Source: Amylostereum areolatum (taxonomy: Eukaryota > Basidiomycota > Agaricomycetes > Russulales > Stereaceae). Taken from it: a stretch of 64,000 nt of DNA. Under the pieces are notes generated by a model, which saw only the letters and a program-made list of their open reading frames with translations, did no database searches and was not told the origin of the DNA. A program made the position numbers and the translations under genes. Shown here one piece after another: positions 1-10,248 of this stretch (its first letter is position 1; each line of letters begins with the position of its first letter). The DNA is taken from contig SAXG01000023.1 of the NCBI GenBank assembly GCA_012932865.1, positions 62,001 to 126,000 of the forward strand, in the 5' to 3' direction.

Positions 1-510
1 ACGATGTCCCCACCTGTGCAATAAGTATCTCGTCTCTTACGCTACGGATCTGTGTCTCCAACTTCTCCTCGATCTTCTTCTCGGTTTCCTGAAGAGAGGC
101 CCGAGTGTCGTCCGAGTCGAGGACGAACTGAAGAGTGTTGAGGCCGAAGCGAAGAGGGGTAATGCAGAGTTAAAAGAGGAGGTCCGACAAATGTCTACAA
201 GGCTCGCTGCTATTCTATCCGAGTCGTCGCTCAAAGCTCGCAGAGTCGCAGTTGCGGGGATGGTGATTGTCTTCGCAGAGCATCATTTGGAAAGCCGAGG
301 ATGGATTAACAACCCCTTGTTGCAGATTCTGCTCACCCCCCAGCCGTTGTATTCACATCTGTTCGATGCAAACAGGACAACCATTATCCCCCACTGCACA
401 ACCGAGGATATCAAAGGGTTTTGTAGAATCTGAAGATAGTCATCAAGGGCTTCGGTACTAACTGCATCGAGACACCCTATGCCTCCGCTCGACGTCGATG
501 AGGCGCGCAT
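1..510. other. Coiled-coil coding traces on both strands at the left edge
   Basis: Two strongly coding-like coiled-coil stretches lie side by side on opposite strands. On the minus strand, from about 95 down to 1, the translation is rich in Glu/Lys heptads (contains LQETEKKIEEKLETQIRSV) and runs off the window. On the plus strand, about 113-230, another frame reads VEDELKSVEAEAKRG and on to RQMSTRLAAI. A minus-strand ATG near 510 opens a frame containing STEALDDYLQILQ, which could be the first exon of a minus-strand gene continuing off the left edge. I could not join these pieces with convincing splice sites. The product is unknown. Confidence 0.3.
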
Positions 511-721
511 CTCCAGCCAAACAACGATCACATAACTCAACAAATATACCGGGTACACGAGCGAAGACAGAAATGAGTCATTACGGGCCAACCCAACAAT
601 CGTGCATACGTACAACAGGTCCGAACGTCGAAAGAACAAGAGACAAGAGGCGAAAGTATAGGACAGCGCGGGGTACGGTAGCGGGGGTAAGTAAAGTGGA
701 GTAGCGGCGAAGTGCCGGTGA

Positions 722-1491
722 CTAGTGGCCCGTTGTCTTTACGATGGACACGACAATGATGATGATGATGACCGCGATGGCGACCCCGATGATGATGCGC
801 ATCTGCGAGGCGAAACGAAGGACGTGAGTGGGGGGTCGAGAGCGCGGAGCAAAGCACGCACCTTCATGTCCTTCCACCTTTTCACGCCGAGCACCGAGAC
901 AGTCAGGCCACAGTCCGACGTGTGACTGCGAAAAAGTGACGTACCACATATTCTGGAAAGGTCGTCAGGTGAGGAACAAGAACCGTAGGAAAAGCACGAA
1001 ACGCACCTTCCGAACCCGGTTCGCATTGCGGCGGAAGCCTTGTGCGGAGACGGCAAGGTTATCTGGACGACGCGTCGTTCACCGCGTCAGCAAACCAAAC
1101 CCACCGAAGCCGAGGACACAGCATTTGACGGGCCCCGCGCCGCGCAGCGACAGTCGCACACCCACAGACGACGCCGGGTGGCTCGAGGAGAGGGAGGAGG
1201 GCTCACCTGTCTTGTCCTGGAGAGAGTCCAGTCGCTCCTGGCGCTCGGTGACCTTGGTGATGTTGTCCCGCATGATGTTCACGGTGTCGTCGATCTGCGC
1301 CTGGATCGCGGCCGTCTTGGCGTTGCCGCCACTGCCGCCGGCGGGGGCGGAGGGGTTGGAGGCGGAGCCGCCACGGGGGAGGTAGGGGTCGTAGGGCTCG
1401 GACCTGGGTGGATTCGAACGGGGAAAGGGGGAGGTTGGAGGAGAGAACGGTGAGAGTCGGGATGAGTAATCAGAAGAGGGCGAACGAACAT
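722..1491 (-). CDS. snc1: Synaptobrevin-like R-SNARE (Snc1/VAMP family)
   Basis: Vesicle-membrane R-SNARE that pairs with plasma-membrane Q-SNAREs to drive exocytic fusion. Six exons splice into an intact 119-residue protein: 1491-1490, 1403-1207, 1062-1007, 952-945, 877-862 and 802-722. The SNARE motif starts at [17 protein letters not shown] and continues through [18 protein letters not shown]; the arginine of the zero layer lies in [18 protein letters not shown] linker precedes a C-terminal membrane anchor of about 20 residues, almost all Ile/Val, ending in VKTTGH. The length matches the family. The start is the family MSEPYDPY N-terminus, which requires the ATG to be split by an intron (AT at 1491-1490, G at 1403). 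Exons of 8 and 16 nt are unusually short but give a perfect family sequence. Confidence 0.92.
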
Positions 1492-2794
1492 GGTTGTTGC
1501 GGTCGTCGAAGGTCTGGTGGGGAGGGAGAAGAAAGAGCGGGGGGTCGCGGAGGCGGTCAGGAAGGGTTTGTTGGGGGGAAAGAGGTAGCACCAGGCTCAC
1601 CGTGTGGACGGAAGAAGAAAGGTCGACGGTCGTTCGGTTCAAAGGTGGGACCCTTCCGCGCTGACGACGACCAAACACCGCTCACCACGCCTCGGCTATT
1701 CCCGGTCTCCCCTTCCTCCCCACTCACTATCCGTAAAACGCGCATCTGCTCTCACGTTCGGTGCCAGTACACGGACAAATGCTGCCATGTTCGAAAATAG
1801 ATCTCTTGAGGAGCATGGATTCAGTGGGAGAGTCCTCGGACCATGCTTCGCGCGCGGCGTACGTACTACTATAACTTACGCATTTTGCTAACAACCAGTT
1901 GAGTGTGTCTCTCGTCCGTTTCTCTCTCACGTACGTCTGGATACTTGGAGTAGACCCGGTCATTATTCTAACAGTTGTGTAGTATCATAAGACTTGTTGG
2001 GAATCTCTCCAGCTTTAGCGGAAATGCGGTGGAGCGTCGAGTGCCACTGAACTATCCAGACCAAAGTCAATATCTAAAGGTAAGTAACCCCTGGACCGCA
2101 TTCGTTCTCGGGGGACAGCAACATGCCCAGCTTTGTAACGCCACCCGAAAACACTCCACAAGTCCTTTCTTGCGGCTGGAGATGGTGAGCTGCGTCGGTT
2201 CCACGTTCGATTCACAGTCGACAAGGTAGCTAGCGGATACCCCCCGCATCTTCCCCCATACATTATCAGAAATTGCTCACATTCTCCCTACATAAACGTT
2301 TGCAAATGACAGGCGGGGCTCCTCACGATCACAGTTTCGTCCCAGCCGGGGCACTCGTTGGTACCGCAAACATTCGAGGCAACCCTGCAACCGCATTCGC
2401 TCTCGCAGAGCTCCAACATCGATGGGTCAAACGCCGAAACGGTCTTGTTACAGACATCAGAACGGCAACTCATAATTGTGGGCGCCACCTTCAACTCGTG
2501 CTCCACCGTGCTAAGCGTGCTTCGAGGTTCTGAACTGCAAGCGCTCATGTATATATACTCGACTCATCTGCCTAATGACCATCATCATCCTCCCTCCCTC
2601 TTGTCGTTATCTTTCTCCCAGCACCCAACTAACCGTTATCCTAACGACCTTACGACTCGATCTCCTCCATCAACTGTCATAAGGTTTGCTGTGTCGACGT
2701 CTGTCGCTTGGCGCGCGCACATCATACATGTGACATTCCACCCTAGTACTACTCCCCGCTGTGTTGGTGACTCGACCCTCTGGTACGTAGGATC
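1492..2794. other. Intergenic region, no confident gene
   Basis: This holds the upstream region of the R-SNARE gene and the 5' side of the DUF2235 gene. No reading frame has a recognisable domain. One minus-strand Cys-rich small ORF (2288-2548) is listed separately at low confidence. Otherwise I see nothing specific. Confidence 0.5.
2288..2548 (-). CDS. Small cysteine-rich ORF, doubtful
   Basis: An 86-codon frame with nine cysteines, eight of them in the stretch beginning SCRSDVCNK and including LCESECGC and NVCGTNEC. There is no clear signal peptide and the N-terminus is polar, so it is not a convincing secreted effector. No family is recognised. It lies in a 1.3-kb gap between divergent genes, and the high Cys density is the only reason to list it. 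It may be chance. Confidence 0.15.
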   Translation of the reverse strand: MSACSSEPRSTLSTVEHELKVAPTIMSCRSDVCNKTVSAFDPSMLELCESECGCRVASNVCGTNECPGWDETVIVRSPACHLQTFM

Positions 2795-2802
2795 TATATA
2801 AC
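2795..2802 (+). promoter_or_regulatory. Putative TATA box of the DUF2235 gene
   Basis: TATATAAC lies 51 nt upstream of the ATG at 2853, a usual distance for a core promoter with a short 5' leader. No other element was identified. Confidence 0.4.
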
Positions 2803-2852
2803 CAGAGGCCACGCTGGTTGCTGAAGGTCCCCTGAAGTCCTAGAATTCAACC

Positions 2853-4826
2853 ATGACCGAAGTCCCTTCCTCCCGCAGATCGACTGCTCCGACGCGGAAG
2901 CCGCGAACAATTGTTCTCTGTTTCGACGGTGCGTTCACCGGACGATCGCACTACGCATCCTCACACTGAACGAGCGGGTCTAGGCACTTCGAATCAGTAT
3001 AACACCTACGTACGTACCTGCTTTGCCTCACAGTCCACTGACCTCTCATTCCATCCCGCTCTACAGAACACGAACGTCGTCAAGCTGTACTCATGTCTCA
3101 AGAAAGACAAAACCGACGAGCAGATATGCTACTATCAGTCCGGTGTGGGCACGTATTTCCAGCCAGGCGTCGTTTCTCCTCTGTTTCATAAGTTCGCCGT
3201 CGTGCTCGACCTCGCGATCGCGTGGTATCTCTCCGCACACGTTATGGACGGGTACAAGTTCCTCATGCAGAACTACAACACCGGAGATAAGGTCTGCATG
3301 TTCGGTAGGCTGTCTATGCATTACTATCGCCTGAACGACTTATTGAGGCGTATTTACGTCCAGGCTTTTCGCGCGGTGCCTACACCGCACGAGCACTCGC
3401 CGGGATGGTCCACAAGGTTCGTCCAGCGCCTTATTTAAACGCACGTCTTTCATCCTTACTAAATCAACATCCACACACAGGTCGGCCTCCTCTCCAAAGA
3501 TAACGACCCCCAAATTCCGTTCGCGTACTCGCTCTACAAGTCGCAAAGGCCCGAGAACAGCGTGCTCGCCGAGGGCTTCAAGCGCACGTTCTGCCGCGCG
3601 GTGCCGATCGAGTTCCTCGGGGTGTGGGACACCGTGGCGAGCGTGGGCGTGTTCACGACGCGCACGTTGCCGTTCGTGACGACGAACACGACGATCCGGA
3701 CGTTCCGGCACGCGCTCTCGCTGGACGAGGTGCGTTCCCCCCATTATTTGGACCCTAGGCTCCCCCGTCTCATGCCTGGCCACCTCCGCGAGCAGCATCG
3801 GGCCAAGTTCCGCGCGAGCTACTACCACCGCCCCGTCCCGCGCGTCGAAAAGCGGCCCTCGCGCGCGCAGACGATCGTCAACGGTGTGCGGTCGCGCATG
3901 TCAAGTTTGAACCTGGGTGTCCTGGGACGGATCAGGCGCAAGTATGCGGACGGAGGCTTTGGCACGCTCGTGCACGACGCGCTGACGGTGCAAGCGCGCT
4001 CGGCCGGGCGGCTGGACATCGACGGGCCCGCGACGGACTCGGTGTTCACGACGGACGTGAAGGAGGTGTGGTTCGCGGGGTCGCACACGGGTGGGTTCCC
4101 TCGCCTTTTTTGTTCTGGCGCCGGACAGCGCTGGCTGACGACGAATATATGTATATAGACGTCGGTGGAGGTGCAGTTCCCGACTCGGATCCCTACGCGC
4201 TCGCGAACATCCCGTTGCGCTGGATGATCCGGGAGGCAATGCGCGCGCAGGCGGGAATCCTGTGGGAGAACTCGGCGTTCGACCGATGGGGCATTCCCAA
4301 GTCCATCGCGGACATATTCCAACTGCGCGGGCCGACGGCGGACGGGGCAGTCGGGGGCGGCGGGCAGGTGCAGACGAGCATGCACGATTACTTGGTGACG
4401 TCGCCGATGGAGGAGGAGGAGAGGGAAGAAGGTGGGACCTCCGGAGGAGAGCAGCGCCAATTCGGGGATCAATTATAACCTGAAGCTGGGGGATGCGGAG
4501 CGAGATGCGCGGGACGCGGCGCAGGAGGTATCGGACCAGCTCAAGGTCAGGAGGCTATGGTGGCTGCTCGAGTGCATCCCGACGGAGTACTCGTGGCAAA
4601 GCTCGGTTACGAGCCAGTGGGTGAGAGAGTGGAGGTACGTTTTTCGTTGTTTTTCTCTCGTTTGTTTGCGTGCTGAATGATAGATAGTTTACATTTGGGA
4701 CAGGGGAGAGGGGTGCCAGACAACCCTCTGTTCCACGAGAGCGTGAAGATGCGCATGGAGAACGAGGATGTGCCGTATACGCCCCGTGCCCTGTATAAAC
4801 GCGGTACGGAGACGTATGTTGTCTGA
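2853..4826 (+). CDS. DUF2235 alpha/beta-hydrolase-fold protein
   Basis: Cytosolic DUF2235-domain protein, the fold shared with Tle1-type lipases; the substrate in fungi is unknown. Eight exons (2853-2928, 2984-3009, 3067-3304, 3364-3416, 3481-3729, 3796-4090, 4159-4634, 4709-4826) give about 509 residues. Family signatures in order: IVLCFDGTSNQ near residue 25, NTNVVKLYS, the nucleophile elbow GFSRGAYTARALAG, FLGVWDTVASVG, and the acid/His region AGSHTDVGGG. The nucleophile-elbow glycine codon and the HTD aspartate codon are split by introns, each spliced cleanly. Odd point: exon 7 contains a +1 frame discontinuity between about 4410 and 4445, in a GAGGAG/GAAGAAG-rich stretch. Upstream it reads MEEEEREEGG, downstream SSANSGINYNLKLGDAE. 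Without correcting one base the protein stops at 4478. Fungal proteins of this domain are commonly 400-600 residues. Confidence 0.85.
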
Positions 4827-5500
4827 TACATATCATCCACGAATCACTACGGAGCTCACCACGGAGCTTTGGTTTTATTTATGTTTATGATAGCGAAGTC
4901 GACGAACCTAGCATACTCACGTATAATATACTATATCCCTAAGTACGATCTATGGTGCACCGATGATGTATCTCCTGCATGTGTATCGCGAGGCTAGCGT
5001 TTCGGCGTTCGCAATGAGGTCACCAACCCTCCAACAACTAGATCGACGATCATCTACCCCGGCCTTGTCACCCTCCTCTTTTCGGACATTTCTGACACTT
5101 TTCTGGTGCTTCCTGAACGTTGCCTTTGTTTGCTCACCCACCTCGAAATACTTTATAGTCTCGCTCCTCTCTCACTTATTCACCAATTTATCTTTCCTCC
5201 CATCCCCCAAGATCCACCGCCTCTTTTCACTGCACAACTTTTACCGTCATCCTGGGTTGCGCTGTGCTGCACCATCCACGTTTATATTACTTAGTACCCT
5301 CCTACTCAACTCCTGCTTGTCCCGGCGCGCCGGCGAGTTTACACTGACGTAGCGTGGGAATTTCATATGTCCACTCCTCCCACGATTTACGAGCGGTTGT
5401 ACGGTTGTCCAACCTTCTTCTCCCCGCACTCCCGCCCTGTTTGACGCACACTCCCATCTAGTTTCAATTCGCCCTCCCCACGCTCATTTCACCCTTGTAT
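4827..5500. other. Intergenic region
   Basis: Downstream of the DUF2235 gene and upstream of the Kin4-like kinase. The last 300 nt are pyrimidine-rich on the plus strand, as expected for a fungal promoter and leader. No gene is seen. Confidence 0.5.
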
Positions 5501-8500
5501 ATGCCTGGTCACAAACACAACAACTCGGTCGCCCAGAACCAGAAAGCACAGCTCGCGACCGCCTACAATGAGCTGGGCAGAGAGCTCTCCTCGTCCAAGA
5601 TCAAGGTTGTAGGAAACTACACCCTTGGAAAGGTCATAGGTGAAGGTAAGTCTACCACACTTTTACTCTAGGTCTCTAGTCGACGTTCTTCGACACAGGC
5701 ACGTACGGCAAGGTACGACTGGGCACCCACCGCCTCACCTCCACACGCGTGGCCATCAAGCAGATCCCGAAAGCCATGTCCGCCACCCTCACCCGCGAAA
5801 TCCACCACCACCGCCAGCTGCACCACCCGCACGTCACCCAGCTCTTCGAGGTCATTGCGACCGAGTCCTGCATCTGGCTCGTCACCGAGCTCTGCTCCGG
5901 CGGCGAGCTTTTCGACTATCTATCCGAAAAGGCGCGCCTGTCCGAACACGAGGCCCGTCACCTCTTCGGCCAGCTATGCCTCGCAGTCAACTACGTGCAC
6001 GACAAGGGCATCGTCCACCGCGACCTCAAGCTCGAGAACGTCCTGCTCGACGAGCGCTGCCGCGTCAAGCTCGGCGATTTCGGCTTCACGCGCGAATTCG
6101 AGCGGGGGGGATTCTTGGAGACGTACTGCGGCACGACGGGTTACGCTTCGCCGGAGATGCTCGAAGGCAAGAAGTACACAGGCCCGGGTGCGTAGGCGTG
6201 TTTCGTCATCGCACACGAGGCGCCCGCTCACATCGTCCCTTTCGCCCGCAGAGGTCGACGTCTGGTCCCTCGGCGTCATCCTCTACTGCCTCCTCACTGG
6301 TGGCCTCCCCTTCGATGACGACGACGAGGTCGTGATGCGTGCCAAGGTCATCAAGGCCGACTTTGCGGACCCTGAATTTCTCTCGGACGGTGCGCGTGCT
6401 TCATTTGTCCTGCTGATGGTGGCTCCAACATTCATCGCTGCCCGCTTACTACTTAGATGCACGCGATCTGCTCAGAAAGGTGCTGCAGAAGGACCCGATG
6501 AAGCGCGCGACCATCGCGCAGATGCTTGCTCACCCGTGGTTCCACCCGACTCCGTCCCTTTCCGTCGCTGTCCCCGCCTCCGCGCCCGCCGCGCCCCCGT
6601 TGGAGCCGCAGCCGTCCCAGGACACCTCCGAGTCGTCCGTGGGCTCCGAATCGACGTTCTGCTCCGCCTCGTCCGACCTGGACGGGACCTCCGCCACCAC
6701 GCCCGACGAGGAGTTCTCGCACGAGTCCGCGTTCGAGGAGCCACACATCCATCGCAATCCCAGCGAGGCCACGATCCGGAGGGACGCGAAGAAGGTCGTC
6801 CAGCCCGAGACGGTGCCGGAGGAGGATGCCCCGTCGCCATCGCCCTCCCGCCGTCCGTCCTTGAGCCGAGGCACAACGTCGTCCGCGTCACCCAGACTGT
6901 CTCCCTCTCTTCCAACGCGCACCCCCGTCCGCACCAAGCGTCGCTCCGTCTCCTCCACCCTGTCCGACCCCGCCTCCCCGGACAAAACGACAGCCCAATT
7001 TCCGCCACAAGACTTTTCTTCCCTGCTGTCCACGCCCGCTCCCATCATCTTCAGCACGCCGCTCGAGCGCGAGCTCCTGAACAGCCTGAGCGCCCTCGGG
7101 CTCGACACAGGGCAGATCGTGCATTCCGTCTTGAGCAACGCATGCGACTCGGCGAGCGCGATCTGGTGGATGCTCAAGCGCAAGGCGGAGCGGCGTGCAT
7201 TGGAGGAGATCGAGAGCAAAGCCGCCCTGGTCACCGTGCGCAATCCGGACGACCCCGAGTCCCGCGGCAGCGTGGAGAAGAAACGATCCAAACCGCGCAT
7301 GCACGATCCCAACGAGACACCCCAGGCCTCCCGCGGGATGCCTGCACCCCTCTCGGCGACACACTCCGCACCCGAGCTGGCTCTCATACCCCCCACCCCC
7401 GTGGCACCCTCACACCAGCGGCCGACGACCCCGCCCAACCCCAACCGCCCCTTCCTCTCGCCCTCCCCGTCGAACACGAACGAGTCCGCCGTCAAGTCGA
7501 ATCCGTCCACGCCGGGTAGCAGTATCAAGGAGAAGGATGGGTCCAAGGGCCGACGTGAGGGCAAGATGCGTTCGGGCAGCGTGAGCATCATGCAGCGGGC
7601 GACGACCGCGCTCGAGGCTGCAGGGCTCGTCCGGAAGAAGTCCGCGGAGGGCATAAAGGACTCAAGAGACTCACACTCGGAGAAGCGTCCGCATACGGCC
7701 TCGGAGGACACGAGAAGCTCGCATACTGGATCCGGACGTACCAAGTCTCCGCCATTGAAGGCTTCCAAAGAGGCCGTGGCCATGCCAGAATTCGAGCTAG
7801 GCTCTACGACGTCAACCGTGCCCAGCTCGCCGTGGGTGATGGCAGGCGTGGCCGATTCGCCGCCCAGGGAAGCGCTGCCTTCGCCCACACTGTCGCACGA
7901 CGATACCCTCACCGCGCTCCCTGTTATTTCGGGGAGCGGGATGAAGAGTGGGCACCAGCGCCACCGTGGCAGCCTGCTTTCAACGTTCCGTATGTGGTTC
8001 AACGAAGACAGGAAGGGCAAACGCAAGGCGGGCTCAAGCAGTGGCATGCCGTCCTCTTCGTATGGCCACAAGCAGCCAGCCACGCCGTCAGGCCGGCGTG
8101 CGAGCAACTCGAGGCAGAACCGTCGTGCGAAGCGGGCGTCGATGTCCTCGCATCGGTCCAGCAGTGTCAACTCGCGAAGGTCGTCCAACGCGTCCATGCA
8201 CCCCCTTCACGAGTCGCCCCAGTTTGGCCTCGACCACGTCCCACGACGGGGCGAGCCCAGCCGCCGCTCGTTCGGGAGCCGCACCCCCAACTCGGAGGCG
8301 GGCGAATTCTTCTCCTCAAGACCGTCGTCCGTTCACAGTTTTATCAAAGCGCGCCATCGAAAGTCGCCATCGGCCAGCTCCGCAGGCTCTATCGTGCGCA
8401 CGGCTTCTCCCTACCACAGGCGCGGTGGCTCCGGCTCGTCCACACGCGTCGTGCGTTCGCCGACACAGCAAACCCCGAAGCGTCGCCACGTGCGGTCGAA

Positions 8501-9290
8501 CTCGACCGCGTCTTCCATCCACTCTCTCACATCCTCCCGCCCGGGCTCTTTTTACGAACCCTCGGACGGCGAGCTCACGCGCGCGGCTTCGCCGTACAAG
8601 GCCCACTCATTGCAAACGCTGGAGGAGGCGCCACGGCGTGGAGCGACGACGTTCGTCGCGCAGAAGCGGCAGACGCCGTTCCTGCCCCCGTCCATTGGGC
8701 ACGGAGCCTCGCTCTCCCGTTCGAGCTGGAAGAAGTCGTGGGGGCTCGAGCCGCCAGGATGGCAAACGCGCACGGCGCACCTGCCCGTGGAAGTCCTCGC
8801 GATCCTGCCTGCGACGGAGGGCCCAGCGTCGATCCGGGACGTGTTCACGGGCCGACAATCGCTGAGCCCGAGCGACGAGGACGATTGGGTGGACGAGGAG
8901 GAGGAGGGGCCTGCGTACGCGGGCGGGCTCGGACAGCTGCCTGCCTCTACCCATCCGCAGCCGCAGATCGACACCACGTTCGGCGGGTACCCCGTCGAGA
9001 TGCTCAACTCGCCGGCGCCGCGCGCGGGGGGCATTGGCCCGCGCTTGAGCGCGCCTTCTTCATCTTCGGGGAAACGGGCGGCGGGAAAGGCGAGCAATCC
9101 GCCAGGGTCCCGGGGGTCCAAGGCGGCCCAGTCGCCCGTGGGGAGGATATCACCCCTGCCGAACGATATTATGCTGGACCCTGCGCCCGAGCCGCGGGGA
9201 GGGAGGAGACAGCTGCCGAACGCGCGGCCGGGGCCGTTTAGACAACATGCTATCGCCATCCAGGAGGAAGAGGAGGAAGAAGAGGAGTGA
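5501..9290 (+). CDS. Kin4-like CAMK-family Ser/Thr protein kinase
   Basis: Four exons (5501-5645, 5699-6187, 6252-6389, 6457-9290) give an intact 1201-residue protein. The kinase domain occupies roughly residues 43-300: glycine loop GEGTYGKVRLG, VAIKQ lysine, catalytic loop HRDLKLENVLLDE, DFG as GDFGFTREF, and CGTTGYASPEM. The catalytic residues are all present, so it should be active. A UBA-like segment near residues 365-405 (LLNSLSALGLDTGQIVHSVL) is followed by about 750 residues of Ser/Arg/Pro-rich disordered sequence with an acidic stretch near SPSDEDDWVDEEEE and an EEEEEEEE-type C-terminus. The CAMKL/Kin4 type is involved in cell-cycle or polarity control in fungi. That role is inferred from the family; orthology to yeast Kin4 is not proven. 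The long last exon is free of introns. Confidence 0.88.
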
Positions 9291-10248
9291 GGAGGAGTGC
9301 GGCGCGAGGAGTGAATGATTGAGGGACACTGCGTATACTACGGCACACACTTTCCGTTTGGTTGGATTTCGTCTTCGTCTTTTTCTTTTTCTTGATTTAG
9401 TGTATATGTACGGGCACACGCTTAGACGGGACGCCCGCGAACGAGATAGTACGAGACTGGTGCTCTCTATTAACCCTGTTACAGTACTATACTATGGCCA
9501 CGGGCGTGGAATACTATTAGTCCTACTCTTTCCTACTCCTCCCGCCGGCGGTTTCGAGCTGGGACTATGCGTTTTCGATCCTCGGATGGGGCTTGCATTG
9601 TGTGTTGTCCATAAGGCTGCCTATATGTTGTACCTCGACTCGACGTAGGACATACACACGCCGGGCCCTAGCGTGTTCACGGCTTTCCTAAGCTTTTTGC
9701 GCCCTCGCTTTCGCATGCCAGCTGGCCAGGATGCTCGCCGGATATTGGAATATGCATCAGTAGAGTGATCGGTGTGGGTTAGTGGAAGGATGTGAAGCTA
9801 GACAGCAGTGAGGCATTGAAAATCCATTTGACTGGAAGCGGGGACCGGGGAGGGATATGTATTCCTCCCAAACCTGGTCCCGAACCAGAGCCCCGCCGGC
9901 CGATTTGGTATGGAAGCAACACAAAGTGATCCATCGGTCGGGTATAAACCATATGTAAACCATATAAATACACGTTTCCGCCCCCGTTCCGGTCCAAACC
10001 CATCCTGATCCATCCTTGAGCTCCTTGGCTCTTTGCCGCCATCTCGACCTCTGGCTTTCGCACCCGCATCTCTGCAAAGCGTATCTGGCACCATGATGAG
10101 ACCCGATTTCGTCCGATCGCCGACAAGGCCATGACTGAGGTTTGGGTCAGCCTCGTGTCTGCAGCTACTTTCCGGGCGCTAGGTCTCTTCATTTCCTTCC
10201 TCCAGCCACGGACCCCGCCTGTGGCGTCGTATTCCTGGCACCCGACGC
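9291..10248. other. Intergenic region
   Basis: Downstream of the kinase and upstream of the RING-finger gene. No ORF with family resemblance on either strand. The start chosen for the RING gene is the first in-frame ATG before the Cys pairs. Confidence 0.5.

Noticed and set aside
1411..1425. GTTCGAATC on the minus strand, like a tRNA T-loop
   Set aside because: It lies in the first R-SNARE intron and has no flanking stems of a tRNA.
6530..8197. 555-codon minus-strand ORF
   Set aside because: Antisense shadow of the Ser-rich tail of the Kin4-like kinase; the plus-strand frame carries the kinase domain and introns.
7832..9241. 469-codon plus-strand ORF in another frame of the kinase tail
   Set aside because: Overlaps the intact 936-codon kinase frame; Ala/Arg-rich shadow without a domain.
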